This document shows, one piece after another, positions 18,051 through 26,891 of a stretch of DNA of 64,000 bases. Within the stretch, counting starts at the first letter, position 1. Every line of letters starts with the position of its first letter. This DNA is from Vaginimicrobium propionicum (lineage in GTDB: Bacteria; Actinomycetota; Actinomycetes; Propionibacteriales; Propionibacteriaceae). The translations under genes and the position numbers were made by a program. The stretch is from the NCBI RefSeq assembly GCF_900155645.1, contig NZ_LT706985.1:682001-746000 (forward strand), read 5' to 3'. Under the pieces are notes generated by a model. The model worked only from the letters and a program-made list of their open reading frames with translations. It made no database searches and was not told the origin of the DNA.

Positions 18051-18674
18051 TTACTGGAATGGGGTCGGGTCACCAGCTCCAAGTCGGACGACGACGGGAG
18101 CGTCGTCAGTCGTGAAGTCAATGACCGTAGTGGGCTTGTTAATGACATCGCCGGAATCGATGACCAGGTCAATATCCTTGTCTAGGGCTTCTTTTATTTG
18201 CCAGCCATCGTCCATAGCCTCATCGTGGCCAGGCAGTATCAAAGACGCGGACATCAACGGCTCACCTAGCTCATCTAATAGAGCCAAGGCGGTGACGTGA
18301 TCTGGCACCCTGACCCCGATGGTACGTTTCTTCGGGTGCTGCATAACTTTCGGCACTTCTCGTGTGGCACGCAGAATAAAGGTGTAGCCACCCGGCGTAT
18401 TAGCTTTAATGGCTCTAAAAACCGGGTTAGACATTTCGACGTATTGGCCGATTTGAGCAAATTCGCTGACCACCAAGGTCATATTGTGTTTGTCGTCCAA
18501 TTGCCGGATTTGCTTGATTCGCTCTAACCCCTCGTGATTGCCTAATTTTGTGCCTAACGCAAAACCAGAATCGGTGGGGTATGCGATAACCGCGCCAGCG
18601 TGCAATGCTTCAGCGGCTTGCGCTAACGCCCTGGGCTGCGGATTTTGTGGGTGAACATCCAAGTAGCGTGCCAT
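18051..18674 (-). CDS. yciO: YciO-type YrdC/Sua5-domain protein
   Basis: A 207-residue single YrdC-domain protein. It matches E. coli YciO in my memory more closely than TsaC: YPTDSGFALG near residue 33, RQLDDKHNMTL, NTPGGYTFIL, KKRTIGVRVPDH and KPTTVIDFT. YrdC-fold proteins bind double-stranded RNA and nucleotides; TsaC/Sua5 make threonylcarbamoyl-AMP for tRNA t6A37, while the role of YciO is less settled. No Sua5 C-terminal domain is present. It is divergent from the phosphofructokinase gene. Confidence 0.85.
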   Translation of the reverse strand: MARYLDVHPQNPQPRALAQAAEALHAGAVIAYPTDSGFALGTKLGNHEGLERIKQIRQLDDKHNMTLVVSEFAQIGQYVEMSNPVFRAIKANTPGGYTFILRATREVPKVMQHPKKRTIGVRVPDHVTALALLDELGEPLMSASLILPGHDEAMDDGWQIKEALDKDIDLVIDSGDVINKPTTVIDFTTDDAPVVVRLGAGDPTPFQ

Positions 18675-18747
18675 CCTTTAAGGCTAGCCATTTCAGAGCC
18701 ATGGTGAGGCAAGATTCAGTCATAATTGACGTTTAACCCCTGGGATT

Positions 18748-18801
18748 TTTTGGTTGATACCAAAACCGCCGTCCCTGGCGAGCATAGAAATTGTTCGCCA
18801 G
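18748..18801. repeat. Two inverted repeats between yciO and pfp
   Basis: TTTTGGT-TGAT-ACCAAAA (18748-18765) is a perfect 7-bp hairpin, and CTGGCGA (18775-18781) is repeated inverted as TCGCCAG (18795-18801). Both lie in the 166-base divergent region that must hold the promoters of yciO and pfp, so they are operator candidates. Confidence 0.35.
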
Positions 18802-18840
18802 CTAGGCTATAGATGTAGGACTTTTTGAAGAAAGAGTGAC

Positions 18841-20055
18841 ATGGTTAACAAAGTTGGCATTTTAACTGCCGGCGGCTTCGCGCCTTGCCTATCATCGGCG
18901 GTAGCCGGACTAATAAAACGCTACAGCGAAGTGTCTCCTGACACTGAAATAATTGCCTATCGTTATGGCTACGAAGGGTTACTGAAAGGCAACTCCATTC
19001 CAGTCACTGATACGGTACGGAAAAATGCTGACGTGCTGTTCAAGTTCGGTGGCTCCCCTGTTGGTAACTCTCGTGTCAAGCTGACGAACGTCAAAGACTG
19101 CGTTAAACGTGGCCTGGTTGCCGAGGGTGAAGACCCACTTGCGGTAGCCGCAAACCAGCTCGTCAAAGACGGCGTGGACGTGCTGCACACTATCGGCGGA
19201 GATGATACAAACACCACAGCAGCAGATCTAGCTGCTTACCTGGCAGACAATAACTTTTCCCTGACAGTTGTCGGGCTGCCGAAAACAATCGACAACGACA
19301 TTTACCCGATTAAACAATCCTTGGGTGCTTGGTCAGCCGCCCAAGAAGGTAGCGAATATGCCCGCAATATCATTGGCGAGCACAATGCGGCTCCACGTGA
19401 GCTAATCATCCATGAGATCATGGGACGCAACTGTGGTTATCTTGCCGCCGAAACTACCCGCTGCTATCTGAAATGGCTGAATAGCCAAGACTGGCTGCCA
19501 GAAATCGGGTTAAGTCGTGAAGCCTGGGCGGTGCATGCTTTGTACCTACCTGAAATGCACATCGACTTGGACGCCGAAGCTAAGCGACTGGAAGAAATCA
19601 TGGACACCGTTGGCAACGTGAATATCTTCATCTCAGAAGGTGCCGGTGTTCCAGAAATTGTTGCCCAGATGGAAGCTGCCGGCGAAGAAGTCCCCCGCGA
19701 CGCTTTCAATCACGTCCAAATTGATAAAATCAACCCAGGCGCCTGGTTTGGAAAGCAGTTCGCCGCTCGCATCCAGGCAGAGAAGACGATGGTTCAAAAG
19801 TCTGGCTATTATTCCAGAGCAGCTGCTTCTCATGAAGACGATTTGAAGCTGATTATGCGCACCTGCGAGATGGCGGTAGATGCCGCACTCGCCGGTAAAC
19901 CCGGCGTAATCGGCTTAGATGAGGACAATAATGATGAACTGTCCATCATTGATTTCAAACGGATTGCCGGTCACAAACCATTCGACATCACCCAGGAATG
20001 GTTCGTGAAGTTGATTGAGTCTATCGGTCAGCCAGCTCCCGAGCCTGCCGAATAA
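18841..20055 (+). CDS. pfp: Pyrophosphate--fructose 6-phosphate 1-phosphotransferase
   Basis: Reversible PPi-dependent phosphofructokinase linking glycolysis and gluconeogenesis. Diagnostic residues are visible: GGDDTN at 119-124, where the second Asp (Asp122) replaces the Gly of ATP-dependent enzymes, and Lys148 in LPKTIDND, both marks of PPi use. MGRNCGYLA binds fructose 6-phosphate. At 404 residues it matches what I recall of the Propionibacterium freudenreichii enzyme. It is monocistronic by position, ending at a strong hairpin shared with convergent gcvP. Confidence 0.94.
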   Translation: MVNKVGILTAGGFAPCLSSAVAGLIKRYSEVSPDTEIIAYRYGYEGLLKGNSIPVTDTVRKNADVLFKFGGSPVGNSRVKLTNVKDCVKRGLVAEGEDPLAVAANQLVKDGVDVLHTIGGDDTNTTAADLAAYLADNNFSLTVVGLPKTIDNDIYPIKQSLGAWSAAQEGSEYARNIIGEHNAAPRELIIHEIMGRNCGYLAAETTRCYLKWLNSQDWLPEIGLSREAWAVHALYLPEMHIDLDAEAKRLEEIMDTVGNVNIFISEGAGVPEIVAQMEAAGEEVPRDAFNHVQIDKINPGAWFGKQFAARIQAEKTMVQKSGYYSRAAASHEDDLKLIMRTCEMAVDAALAGKPGVIGLDEDNNDELSIIDFKRIAGHKPFDITQEWFVKLIESIGQPAPEPAE

Positions 20056-20077
20056 CCTTCGACAATAGACGACACTT

Positions 20078-20114
20078 AGGCGGCTTGCCCCAACATAATT
20101 TGGGCAAGCCGCCT
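20078..20114. terminator. Bidirectional hairpin terminator
   Basis: AGGCGGCTTGCCC (20078-20090) pairs perfectly with GGGCAAGCCGCCT (20102-20114): a 13-bp G+C-rich stem with an 11-base loop between convergent pfp and gcvP. There is no long T tract on either side, as is common in actinobacterial terminators. Confidence 0.8.
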
Positions 20115-20129
20115 TAACGTTCCTAATTG

Positions 20130-22895
20130 CTATGCGTGGTCACTAAGCGGCGGGCAAACACAAATTAGATTTCTGTCGCCATAGGCATTATCTATGCGCC
20201 CAACCGGCGGCCAATAACGGCTATTAGCCATAGCAACTGAGCGCGGGTAGGGGTGTGCCCACTCATCACCAGCAAGCTGATCTATGGTGTGCGGGGCATT
20301 TACCAACGGATTATCGTCTTGCGGCCACTGCCCGCTAATTATCTTGTCTATCTCACCTCTGATAGCAATCATCGCATCGCAGAAAGCGTCTAACTCCCCT
20401 AAATCCTCGGATTCGGTTGGCTCAATCATTAGCGTCCCAGCCACCGGAAAACTCATTGTCGGAGCATGAAAACCGTAATCAACTAGACGCTTAGCAATGT
20501 CATCAATGCTTAGGTGCGCTTTCTTCGTCAAAGCTCTAGGGTCAACAATACATTCGTGAGCAACTGTGCCATTTTCAGCCGAGTACAGAACCGGGAAAGA
20601 GTCCCTTAGACGGTGAGCAATGTAGTTTGCATTTAACAAGGCAATCTTGGACGCCTGCGTCAACCCGTTGGCTCCCATCATGGCGATATAAGCCCACGAT
20701 ATTGCTAGCACCCCTGCCGACCCATGTAGCGAGGCCGAAACTCGGCTACCCTTAAGACCCTCTGGCAGGAACGGCGCCAGATGTTCCTGGCACAGCACCG
20801 GACCTACCCCAGGCCCTCCCCCGCCGTGCGGGATAGCAAAAGTTTTATGTAGGTTTAGATGTGATACATCAGCACCGAAACGACCCGGCTTAGCCAATCC
20901 GACCAGCGCGTTTAGATTCGCGCCGTCCACATATACTTGGCCACCAGCCTCATGAACTTGCTGGCAAATGGGTTTAATGGTGCCCTCGAAAGCGCCGTGG
21001 GTAGAAGGATAGGTAACCATGGCAGCAGCGATTTTGCCTTCATTAGCGGCAATCTTCGCTGCCAGGTCGGCTAAATCAATCTGGCCGTCTGGGCAAGCCT
21101 TGATTACCAAGACGCGCATCCCAGCCATCGCCGCTGAAGCAGCATTCGTGCCGTGCGCTGACGAGGGAATCAAGCACACATCCCGCTCAGGATGTCCATT
21201 AGCCAGGTGATAACGTCTAATAGCCGCTAACCCGGTGTACTCGCCTGCCGCACCAGAATTGGGTTGAAAGGTGCAAGCCTGGTATCCCGTTATTTCGATT
21301 AACCACTCACTAAGCTGACTCATCAACTGGTGGTAACCCTTTGCGTCCTCATCTGGGACGAACGGATGCAAATTAGCAAACCCAGGCTGGGCTATTTGAG
21401 CCATCTCGGATGCTGAAGTTAACTTCATAGTGCATGAGCCCAACGGAATCATGCCGGTATCTAAGGCATAATCCTTGCAAGCTAGCCGATGAAGGTAACG
21501 CATCATCTTGGTTTCTGAATGATAGCTGTTAAATACCGGGTTCGTCAGATACGAGCTAGTACGCTGATCGCTACCCAAGCTGCCTACCATGCGTGAGCCA
21601 AGCTCTACCCCAAACGCTTTAGCGACCTTAACCAGGTCAGTTTCCTGGCTATCTTCACCAACTGCTATACCAATGTGGTTCTCATCAACCAGTCGAAGAT
21701 GGACACCCAAGCGCCTGGCGGCAGCAACAATCTGGCTGGCGCAACCGTCAACTTTAACCAGTAAAGTGTCGAAAAACTCGTGATATACCAAACCTGGCAG
21801 ACTTCCGGCTAGCCGCCTAGCCTTGTCGTGGATAGATTGAGCGATAGCTTTAAGCCCTTCAGGGCCGTGATACACGGCGTACATCCCGGCCATAACAGCT
21901 AACAGCACTTGAGCAGTGCAGATATTCGAGGTAGCTCGTTCACGCCTGATGTGCTGTTCGCGAGTCTGCAATGCTAACCGTAAAGCAATATTGCCGTTAG
22001 TATCTTTGGAGACCCCAACTAGTCGCCCTGGAAGTTGCCTGGCCATATTCTCGCGTGCAGCAATATACCCAGCGTGTGGGCCACCATAAAATAGTGGAAT
22101 GCCAAATCTTTGTGTTGAGCCGACCGCGATGTCAGCTCCCCACTCGCCAGGTGGCCTGACAAGCGTTAAAGCTAATAGATCTGCCGCTGCAATAACTAAT
22201 GCTCCAGCCTGGTGGCCAGCTTCAGCTATCGCAGCTAGCTCAGATGTAGGAGCCAACCGCCCATCAGCATTGGGGGTTTGAACCACCAATGCGAATGCCT
22301 CAGAAAGTCTGGGATGGTTAGCCACATCATCGGTGACTACAACCTCTATACCACTAAGTTGCGTGCGAGTGTTAACGACCTCAAGCGATTGCGGGAAGAT
22401 ACCGGCATCAATTAGCACTATGCCATCTTTACGGGTCAGCCGCTTAGCCATCGAAATTGCCTCGGCAAGAGCAGTTGCTTCATCTAATAGGCTAGCTCCA
22501 GCAATGGGTAGACCCGTAAGATCAGCAACCATCTGCTGAAAGTTCAATAAAGCCGCTAATCTGCCTTGGCTCATCTCCGGTTGATAGGGGGTGTAAGCGG
22601 TATACCAGCTTGGATTTTCGAAAATATTTCGCTGAATAACGGCGGGGGTTACCGTGCCGTAATAGCCAAGCCCAATCATCTGAGTCAGCGCATTGTTTAG
22701 TTCGGACATCTCACGCAACCGCTGCTGGGCTTGAGCTTCAGATATAGCTGGCGGCAAATTCAATTTGTCTCTTAAGCGAATATCGGCAGGAACTAGGGCA
22801 GAAACAAAATCATCCAGGCTGTTATATCCCAGCTCAGCAAGCATCTTTGCTTGTTCGCTTGGGCTAGGTCCAATGTGACGGTTAGCGAAATCCAT
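20130..22895 (-). CDS. gcvP: Glycine dehydrogenase (decarboxylating), P protein
   Basis: PLP enzyme of the glycine cleavage system: decarboxylates glycine and passes the aminomethyl group to lipoyl-GcvH. It is the fused single-chain type (921 residues): an N-terminal half starting FANRHIGPS and a C-terminal half with the PLP lysine Lys684 in [16 protein letters not shown]. GcvH is encoded 2.5 kb away on the same strand, but gcvT is not in this window. The upstream MerR-type regulator gene ends 29 bases before it. Confidence 0.96.
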   Translation of the reverse strand: MDFANRHIGPSPSEQAKMLAELGYNSLDDFVSALVPADIRLRDKLNLPPAISEAQAQQRLREMSELNNALTQMIGLGYYGTVTPAVIQRNIFENPSWYTAYTPYQPEMSQGRLAALLNFQQMVADLTGLPIAGASLLDEATALAEAISMAKRLTRKDGIVLIDAGIFPQSLEVVNTRTQLSGIEVVVTDDVANHPRLSEAFALVVQTPNADGRLAPTSELAAIAEAGHQAGALVIAAADLLALTLVRPPGEWGADIAVGSTQRFGIPLFYGGPHAGYIAARENMARQLPGRLVGVSKDTNGNIALRLALQTREQHIRRERATSNICTAQVLLAVMAGMYAVYHGPEGLKAIAQSIHDKARRLAGSLPGLVYHEFFDTLLVKVDGCASQIVAAARRLGVHLRLVDENHIGIAVGEDSQETDLVKVAKAFGVELGSRMVGSLGSDQRTSSYLTNPVFNSYHSETKMMRYLHRLACKDYALDTGMIPLGSCTMKLTSASEMAQIAQPGFANLHPFVPDEDAKGYHQLMSQLSEWLIEITGYQACTFQPNSGAAGEYTGLAAIRRYHLANGHPERDVCLIPSSAHGTNAASAAMAGMRVLVIKACPDGQIDLADLAAKIAANEGKIAAAMVTYPSTHGAFEGTIKPICQQVHEAGGQVYVDGANLNALVGLAKPGRFGADVSHLNLHKTFAIPHGGGGPGVGPVLCQEHLAPFLPEGLKGSRVSASLHGSAGVLAISWAYIAMMGANGLTQASKIALLNANYIAHRLRDSFPVLYSAENGTVAHECIVDPRALTKKAHLSIDDIAKRLVDYGFHAPTMSFPVAGTLMIEPTESEDLGELDAFCDAMIAIRGEIDKIISGQWPQDDNPLVNAPHTIDQLAGDEWAHPYPRSVAMANSRYWPPVGRIDNAYGDRNLICVCPPLSDHA

Positions 22896-22924
22896 TGACC
22901 CGCAACTTTCGTTTATTTCGGCTG

Positions 22925-23476
22925 TTATCCGTTTGCTAGCTTAGCCGCTCTACGCAACGAAAGTTCATCAGTTTGATAGGCTTCCTCATCAACTTTGGGT
23001 AGCTGGGATAAGGTGCCCTCCACTTCTTTCCATACGCCACCCAAGGCGATAGCGAACATCCCTTGGCCACCACGCAACAAATCGACAACCTCATTGTCAC
23101 TGGTAGCCTCATAAACGGAGGCGCCGTCACTCATCAATGTGACCTGAGACAAATCTTGGACGCCACGCTGATGAAGATGATTTATCGCCACTCGAATCTG
23201 CTGCAGTGAAATACCGATATCGAGCAGACTCTTAACCACTTTCAGCAACAAAAGATCACGGAAAGAATAAAGTCTTTTTGAGCCAGAACCTTCGGCAGCG
23301 CGAATCTCGGGAACAACCAACCCGGTACGCGCCCAATAGTCAAGCTGCCGATAGGTGATTCCGACCACTCTGCAAGCCACTGGCCCGCGGAAACCTAAAT
23401 CGTCAGGCACCAGGCTGAAGTCACCGTCAAATAAGGTTCCCTGACCCTCGGCCTGGCCGTATAGCGCTGAACTCAC
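22925..23476 (-). CDS. MerR-family regulator (Rv1830-like)
   Basis: Winged-helix MerR regulator of 183 residues. The DNA-binding region is about residues 30-100: [22 protein letters not shown], cited by its [11 protein letters not shown] recognition part, then [20 protein letters not shown]. No metal-binding Cys cluster follows, so it is not a classical metal sensor. Its place between gcvP and DUF151 matches Rv1830 in mycobacteria. The frame opens at TTG 23479, but GTG 23476 has AAGG seven bases upstream and is preferred. A palindrome at 23516 may be its own operator. Confidence 0.85.
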   Translation of the reverse strand: MSSALYGQAEGQGTLFDGDFSLVPDDLGFRGPVACRVVGITYRQLDYWARTGLVVPEIRAAEGSGSKRLYSFRDLLLLKVVKSLLDIGISLQQIRVAINHLHQRGVQDLSQVTLMSDGASVYEATSDNEVVDLLRGGQGMFAIALGGVWKEVEGTLSQLPKVDEEAYQTDELSLRRAAKLANG

Positions 23477-23515
23477 CAAGATGCCTTTCTCCTAGCTGGT
23501 GTTGAAAACGCTAGG

Positions 23516-23530
23516 CGTTTGTTAGCAGTC
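23516..23530. promoter_or_regulatory. Palindrome upstream of the MerR-family gene
   Basis: AAACGC-TAG-GCGTTT is a perfect 6-bp inverted repeat with a 3-base centre, 40-54 bases upstream of the chosen start at 23476. MerR proteins bind such dyads, so autoregulation is plausible but untested. Confidence 0.4.
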
Positions 23531-23598
23531 AAGCAATTAGCGACACCTAGACTATTTTGTTTTTCAAAGCTCAAGATCACCCACTAAATGCCATTTCA

Positions 23599-24066
23599 CT
23601 AGGGTTTTTTATCTTCAAAATCGTCTGGTGTGACAGTATCTAAAAACTCTTTGAAACGCTCAACCTCATCATTAGGTGTTTGCAAAACCTCAACCCCTAC
23701 TTCATCCATTAGCCGCTTCTCACAGCTAACTTTGAACCCAGCACGCAAAGCCAGAGCCACCAAATCTGAGGGTCTAGCATCAAGGGCAGCATCCCCGATA
23801 CACAACTTGCCGTAAAAAACTCCATCTTTTACGGCACAAATAATTCCTTCAACCTTTTCCCCAGATAGCTTCAGGATCTCAGCCATCAAGTCATGAGTTT
23901 GAGGTCTAGGCGCTTTATTACCTTCCAGCTCTTCAACGATAGCTGCAGCCTCGTTGGCGCCAATCCAAATAGATAGATAACGTTTCCCGAACGATTCACG
24001 CAGCAACAGCATGGGTGTAGATGTCGAAACCTCTACCCGCACCCCGACCACGTCAAGTTCAATCAC
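23599..24066 (-). CDS. DUF151 bifunctional nuclease-domain protein (Rv1829-like)
   Basis: A 155-residue protein of the BFN/DUF151 family, seen in LDVVGVRVE, LLRESFGKRYLSIWIGANEAAAI and the ARPSDLVALALR segment, which holds the most conserved Asp. Family members were described as having DNase/RNase activity in plants; the bacterial role is unclear. Start is a GTG at 24066. It sits between two MerR-type regulators, the same order as Rv1828-Rv1830. Confidence 0.87.
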   Translation of the reverse strand: MIELDVVGVRVEVSTSTPMLLLRESFGKRYLSIWIGANEAAAIVEELEGNKAPRPQTHDLMAEILKLSGEKVEGIICAVKDGVFYGKLCIGDAALDARPSDLVALALRAGFKVSCEKRLMDEVGVEVLQTPNDEVERFKEFLDTVTPDDFEDKKP

Positions 24067-24106
24067 AAAACTAATTCTATTTTGAAAGAATCAGTTGCAC
24101 CGGAAA

Positions 24107-24811
24107 TTAGCCTTGAAGCATGACAAACATCAATGCTTGATGGGCATAGGTAACCAGATTGCATACCTCATTCATAGCTGCAACCGGGTCTGGACTATGA
24201 CGAATAGAGTAACCAGCCGCCTGCTCAATCAAACTTACGTCACGTTCTGCCGCGATTTTTATAACCCGAAGATGCCTAGTATCTAATCCATAGCCTTGGA
24301 GCTTTCGAGCCACAACACAGATGATTAGCGCCTCACGCCCATAATAAACGGAACCACGTCTAGGCTGCACCATATGTTGACGCTCTAATTCAATAAACGT
24401 GGCCTCGCTGACCCCTGAGATTTGTAACAACTGACGGCGAGTAAAACGCTGTGGCTTAGAATCTGAGTCTGGTGTTGAAGGGATCAGCGGTTTACTATCT
24501 TTAGCTTTGCCAGCAGAGCTGTTCGGGCTTATCTGACTACTTGATTCTTTCTGGCTTCCACCGCGATCTATTTCTTCTAATTTTTCGCGAATAACTTTCA
24601 AAGGCAGATAAGTGTCGCGTTGAATTCGTAAAATCTGGATTAGCCGATTGATGTCTTCTTGAGAATATTTTCGATAACCAGACGGCGCTCGCTCTGGCGC
24701 CAGCAACCCCTCCTTTTCTAAGAATCGAATCTTAGAAATGGAAACATCATCGAACTCGGGTTTAAGTATTTTCATTACTTGCCCGATAGTGCGCTTAGGC
24801 CCTGGGGGCAT
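24107..24811 (-). CDS. ftsR: FtsR, MerR-type regulator (Rv1828-like)
   Basis: A 234-residue regulator. The N-terminal MerR-like helix-turn-helix covers about residues 1-80: TIGQVMKILKPEF, ISKIRFLEKEGLLAPER, SGYRKYSQEDINRL, and LPLKVIREKLEEID. A second winged-helix-like region (about 120-200, FTRRQLLQISGVSEATFIEL) is typical of Rv1828. In Corynebacterium the orthologue FtsR activates ftsZ. The start codon overlaps the garA stop by one base (TAATG). The linker about 85-115 is Ser-rich. Confidence 0.88.
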   Translation of the reverse strand: MPPGPKRTIGQVMKILKPEFDDVSISKIRFLEKEGLLAPERAPSGYRKYSQEDINRLIQILRIQRDTYLPLKVIREKLEEIDRGGSQKESSSQISPNSSAGKAKDSKPLIPSTPDSDSKPQRFTRRQLLQISGVSEATFIELERQHMVQPRRGSVYYGREALIICVVARKLQGYGLDTRHLRVIKIAAERDVSLIEQAAGYSIRHSPDPVAAMNEVCNLVTYAHQALMFVMLQG

Positions 24812-25314
24812 TACCTCAACCCACGCTCACTGACGAAGAAAAGCATTCGGTATCGCCCAATCTGAACCTCATCACCCTGTCTAAGCACAGCTGAATCGGC
24901 AATTAGATCACGATTTACGTAGGTTCCGTTGTGACTTTTCTGATCGGTTAAAGTAACTTGTCCATCTTTCATAGTAAAAGTGGCGTGATGTCTAGAAACG
25001 GTTATATCGTCTAGAAAAATGTCACTCTTTGGGCTTCGCCCAACCGTTACCACCTCAGAATCCAATAGGAATCTACCTCCAGTGGACGGCCCGCGCGTAA
25101 CTATCAATAAAGCATTACCAGCAGGTAAGTCACGAACGGCAGCAGCATCTTCAGGAGCTAGCTCTACGGCACGGATATCATCACGGAACTCATCATCAAT
25201 GACCGGGATAACCCTGGTGGTGTCTCCGGTAATCCTGGCGATTTTTGCGCCACAATGTGAACAGAAGTTAGCGTCTGCCCGATTCTTGGCGCCGCACTTG
25301 GAGCATTCAATCAT
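24811..25314 (-). CDS. garA: GarA/OdhI-type FHA protein with N-terminal zinc ribbon
   Basis: Phosphorylation-controlled inhibitor. The FHA domain (about residues 70-160) has GRSPKSDI, SRHHA and HNGTYVNRD, the phosphothreonine-binding loops. The N-terminus has a four-Cys zinc ribbon (CSKCG...FCSHCG, about 4-21), then GDTTRVIPV, corresponding to the ETTS motif whose Thr is phosphorylated by PknB/PknG in mycobacteria. GarA/OdhI binds and inhibits 2-oxoglutarate dehydrogenase; a kgd gene is present at 49 kb. ATG 25314 has a good AGGGAG site, so the frame from 25347 is not used. Confidence 0.92.
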   Translation of the reverse strand: MIECSKCGAKNRADANFCSHCGAKIARITGDTTRVIPVIDDEFRDDIRAVELAPEDAAAVRDLPAGNALLIVTRGPSTGGRFLLDSEVVTVGRSPKSDIFLDDITVSRHHATFTMKDGQVTLTDQKSHNGTYVNRDLIADSAVLRQGDEVQIGRYRMLFFVSERGLR

Positions 25315-25366
25315 GCTGCACTCCCTCGTATCTGCTCTGGAAAGCAATATGTTATCTAATTCAGAC

Positions 25367-25756
25367 TCAAAGCTCTTCTACGAACTGCTGATAAGACGCA
25401 CAATCAAGTAAGGCATCCAACTCAGTGGCGTTAGACAGTTCAACTTCAAAAAGCCAACCATCGTCATAATTGGATTGATTTATTATTTCCGGCGTTTCAA
25501 TAACTTGGTCGTTTACCGACACAATTACTCCAGAAACCGGTGAAAATACGTCAGAAACAGATTTAGTGGATTCAATTTCTCCACAGGAATCTCCAACCTC
25601 AACAGTGGCACCAACAGTCGGCAGCGAGGCATAGACGATATCTCCTAACTGCTCAACCGCATACGCGGTAATCCCGATTCGGGCTTTGACAGCCGAATCG
25701 GTACGCACCCACTCGTGCTCTTTCGTATAACGCAGTTCAGCAGGCACTTCGGTCAT
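25367..25756 (-). CDS. gcvH: Glycine cleavage system H protein
   Basis: Lipoyl carrier of the glycine cleavage system (129 residues). The lipoylated residue is Lys65 in IESTKSVSDV; the start YTKEHEWV is typical. ATG 25756 has a consensus AGGAGG seven bases upstream, so the longer frame from 25795 is rejected. It lies in the garA-ftsR-gcvP block, an arrangement shared with mycobacteria (Rv1826-Rv1832). Confidence 0.95.
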   Translation of the reverse strand: MTEVPAELRYTKEHEWVRTDSAVKARIGITAYAVEQLGDIVYASLPTVGATVEVGDSCGEIESTKSVSDVFSPVSGVIVSVNDQVIETPEIINQSNYDDGWLFEVELSNATELDALLDCASYQQFVEEL

Positions 25757-25765
25757 ATTTCCTCC

Positions 25766-25804
25766 TGGCACACTCAAGTGGATGAGTGAAAACACCCTGT
25801 GCCA
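25766..25804 (-). promoter_or_regulatory. Leader hairpin before gcvH
   Basis: TGGCACA (25766-25772) and TGTGCCA (25798-25804) are perfect inverted copies, enclosing a nested CACTC/GAGTG pair that shares two bases with the left arm. In the mRNA the stem ends right against the AGGAGG of gcvH. It may influence gcvH translation or end the DUF881 transcript. I see no glycine riboswitch motif. Confidence 0.35.
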
Positions 25805-25848
25805 CTAGGTTAGCTAATACGGGCATGTTAGGAGCAATCCTCGCCGCC

Positions 25849-26547
25849 TTAAGCAGGTTTAGCGACTTGGAAATCCGGTAGCTGGCACACCGATTCGATT
25901 AGCACCTCATCCTGCTGGGTAATTTGGACGTGTCCGCCAATATTTGAACCCTCAACTCTAGAGACTAATCCCCCACGGAATCTGGCTCCCTCTTCGAGTG
26001 AATGCGGGTCACCGATAACGTCAATAGTCATCGGCAAATTTACTATTTGGTTATCAATTACTATCTGATTATCCCGGTTAGCAAACCAAGAATTAGCCGA
26101 CAACCTTACCTGATCATTTATTTCGATTACCTCTGCACCTGCATCTTTTAATTCTTGAACAGCATTCAATACAGCTGAAGCATTGAACTTGTCGTCAGGC
26201 GCGGTGATAGTAACGGTAATCCCTGGCCCACTGGCTGGCATCGTACCAGCCAAGATAGCTAATGTTTGAAGGCGTTTTTCAGCCTCACGCTGTGAGACTT
26301 CCATAGCATCAACGCCTGATTTCAATTCGTCTCTAGTAAGGCTAAGCTCGGCAATTTCTTTGCCAAGCCGATCAGATTCGGCATTCAGCCCATCTAACAC
26401 TTGAATAAGGTCATCTTGCCGCATTCCCGAATATGGGTTGCGGCTATCAGAACGCATCACCTGAACCGTTATCGCGAAAGCTACCAATCCCAGGCAGACA
26501 GCTAGTACTAGCTGATTGATGCCAGCCTTAAACCATCTCTTAGGCAT
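25849..26547 (-). CDS. DUF881 membrane protein (second copy, Rv1823/Rv1825-like)
   Basis: Single N-terminal membrane helix (about 9-30, INQLVLAVCLGLVAFAITVQV), a coiled-coil (about 45-95), then the DUF881 domain with GPGITVTITAPDDK, IEINDQVRLSANSWF and DVIGDPHSLEEGARFRGG-type elements. Genes of this family flank a small DUF1290 membrane protein next to gcvH in many actinobacteria and also occur near division genes in Firmicutes; the function is unknown. ATG 26547 overlaps the upstream stop by eight bases, and the longer frame adds sequence unlike the family. Confidence 0.85.
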   Translation of the reverse strand: MPKRWFKAGINQLVLAVCLGLVAFAITVQVMRSDSRNPYSGMRQDDLIQVLDGLNAESDRLGKEIAELSLTRDELKSGVDAMEVSQREAEKRLQTLAILAGTMPASGPGITVTITAPDDKFNASAVLNAVQELKDAGAEVIEINDQVRLSANSWFANRDNQIVIDNQIVNLPMTIDVIGDPHSLEEGARFRGGLVSRVEGSNIGGHVQITQQDEVLIESVCQLPDFQVAKPA

Positions 26548-26875
26548 GGAGCACAGCCCGCCGAATCGAGGCAGCATTGGTGAATATCCGAATGCCCAAC
26601 ACAACTAGGACGGCCGTAGATAGTTGAGTGCCAACACCGATCAAATCACCAAGGCCAACCAGCATGGCTGCTACCGCAATATTCGACACGAAAGAGATCA
26701 AGAAAACCCGTTGTGAAAAGGTTTTCCCAAGATAGGCTCGCAAAGCACCGACGAGAGCGTCTAAGGCAGCAACGATCATTATCGGCAGATAAGACTGCAT
26801 CCACGCGGGCAGTTCGGGTTGCCAAATAACTGCTGCTACGACACCGACTACTAACCCAAGAAAAGCCCAAATCAC
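26540..26875 (-). CDS. sbp: Small basic membrane protein (DUF1290/Sbp)
   Basis: A 111-residue protein with about four hydrophobic segments: WAFLGLVVGVVAAVIW, MIVAALDALVGALRAYL, FLISFVSNIAVAAMLVGL and TAVLVVLGIRIFTN. The PIMIVAALDALVGALRA stretch is the DUF1290 signature as I know it. It lies between two DUF881 genes, as Rv1824 does, with an eight-base overlap to the next. The function is unknown; the constant grouping suggests a membrane complex. Confidence 0.87.
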   Translation of the reverse strand: MIWAFLGLVVGVVAAVIWQPELPAWMQSYLPIMIVAALDALVGALRAYLGKTFSQRVFLISFVSNIAVAAMLVGLGDLIGVGTQLSTAVLVVLGIRIFTNAASIRRAVLHA

Positions 26876-26891
26876 AATCTCGCTCCTTCAC

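Noticed and set aside
25757-25848. Glycine riboswitch upstream of gcvH
   Set aside because: The interval is only 92 bases and shows a simple hairpin, not the tandem aptamer.
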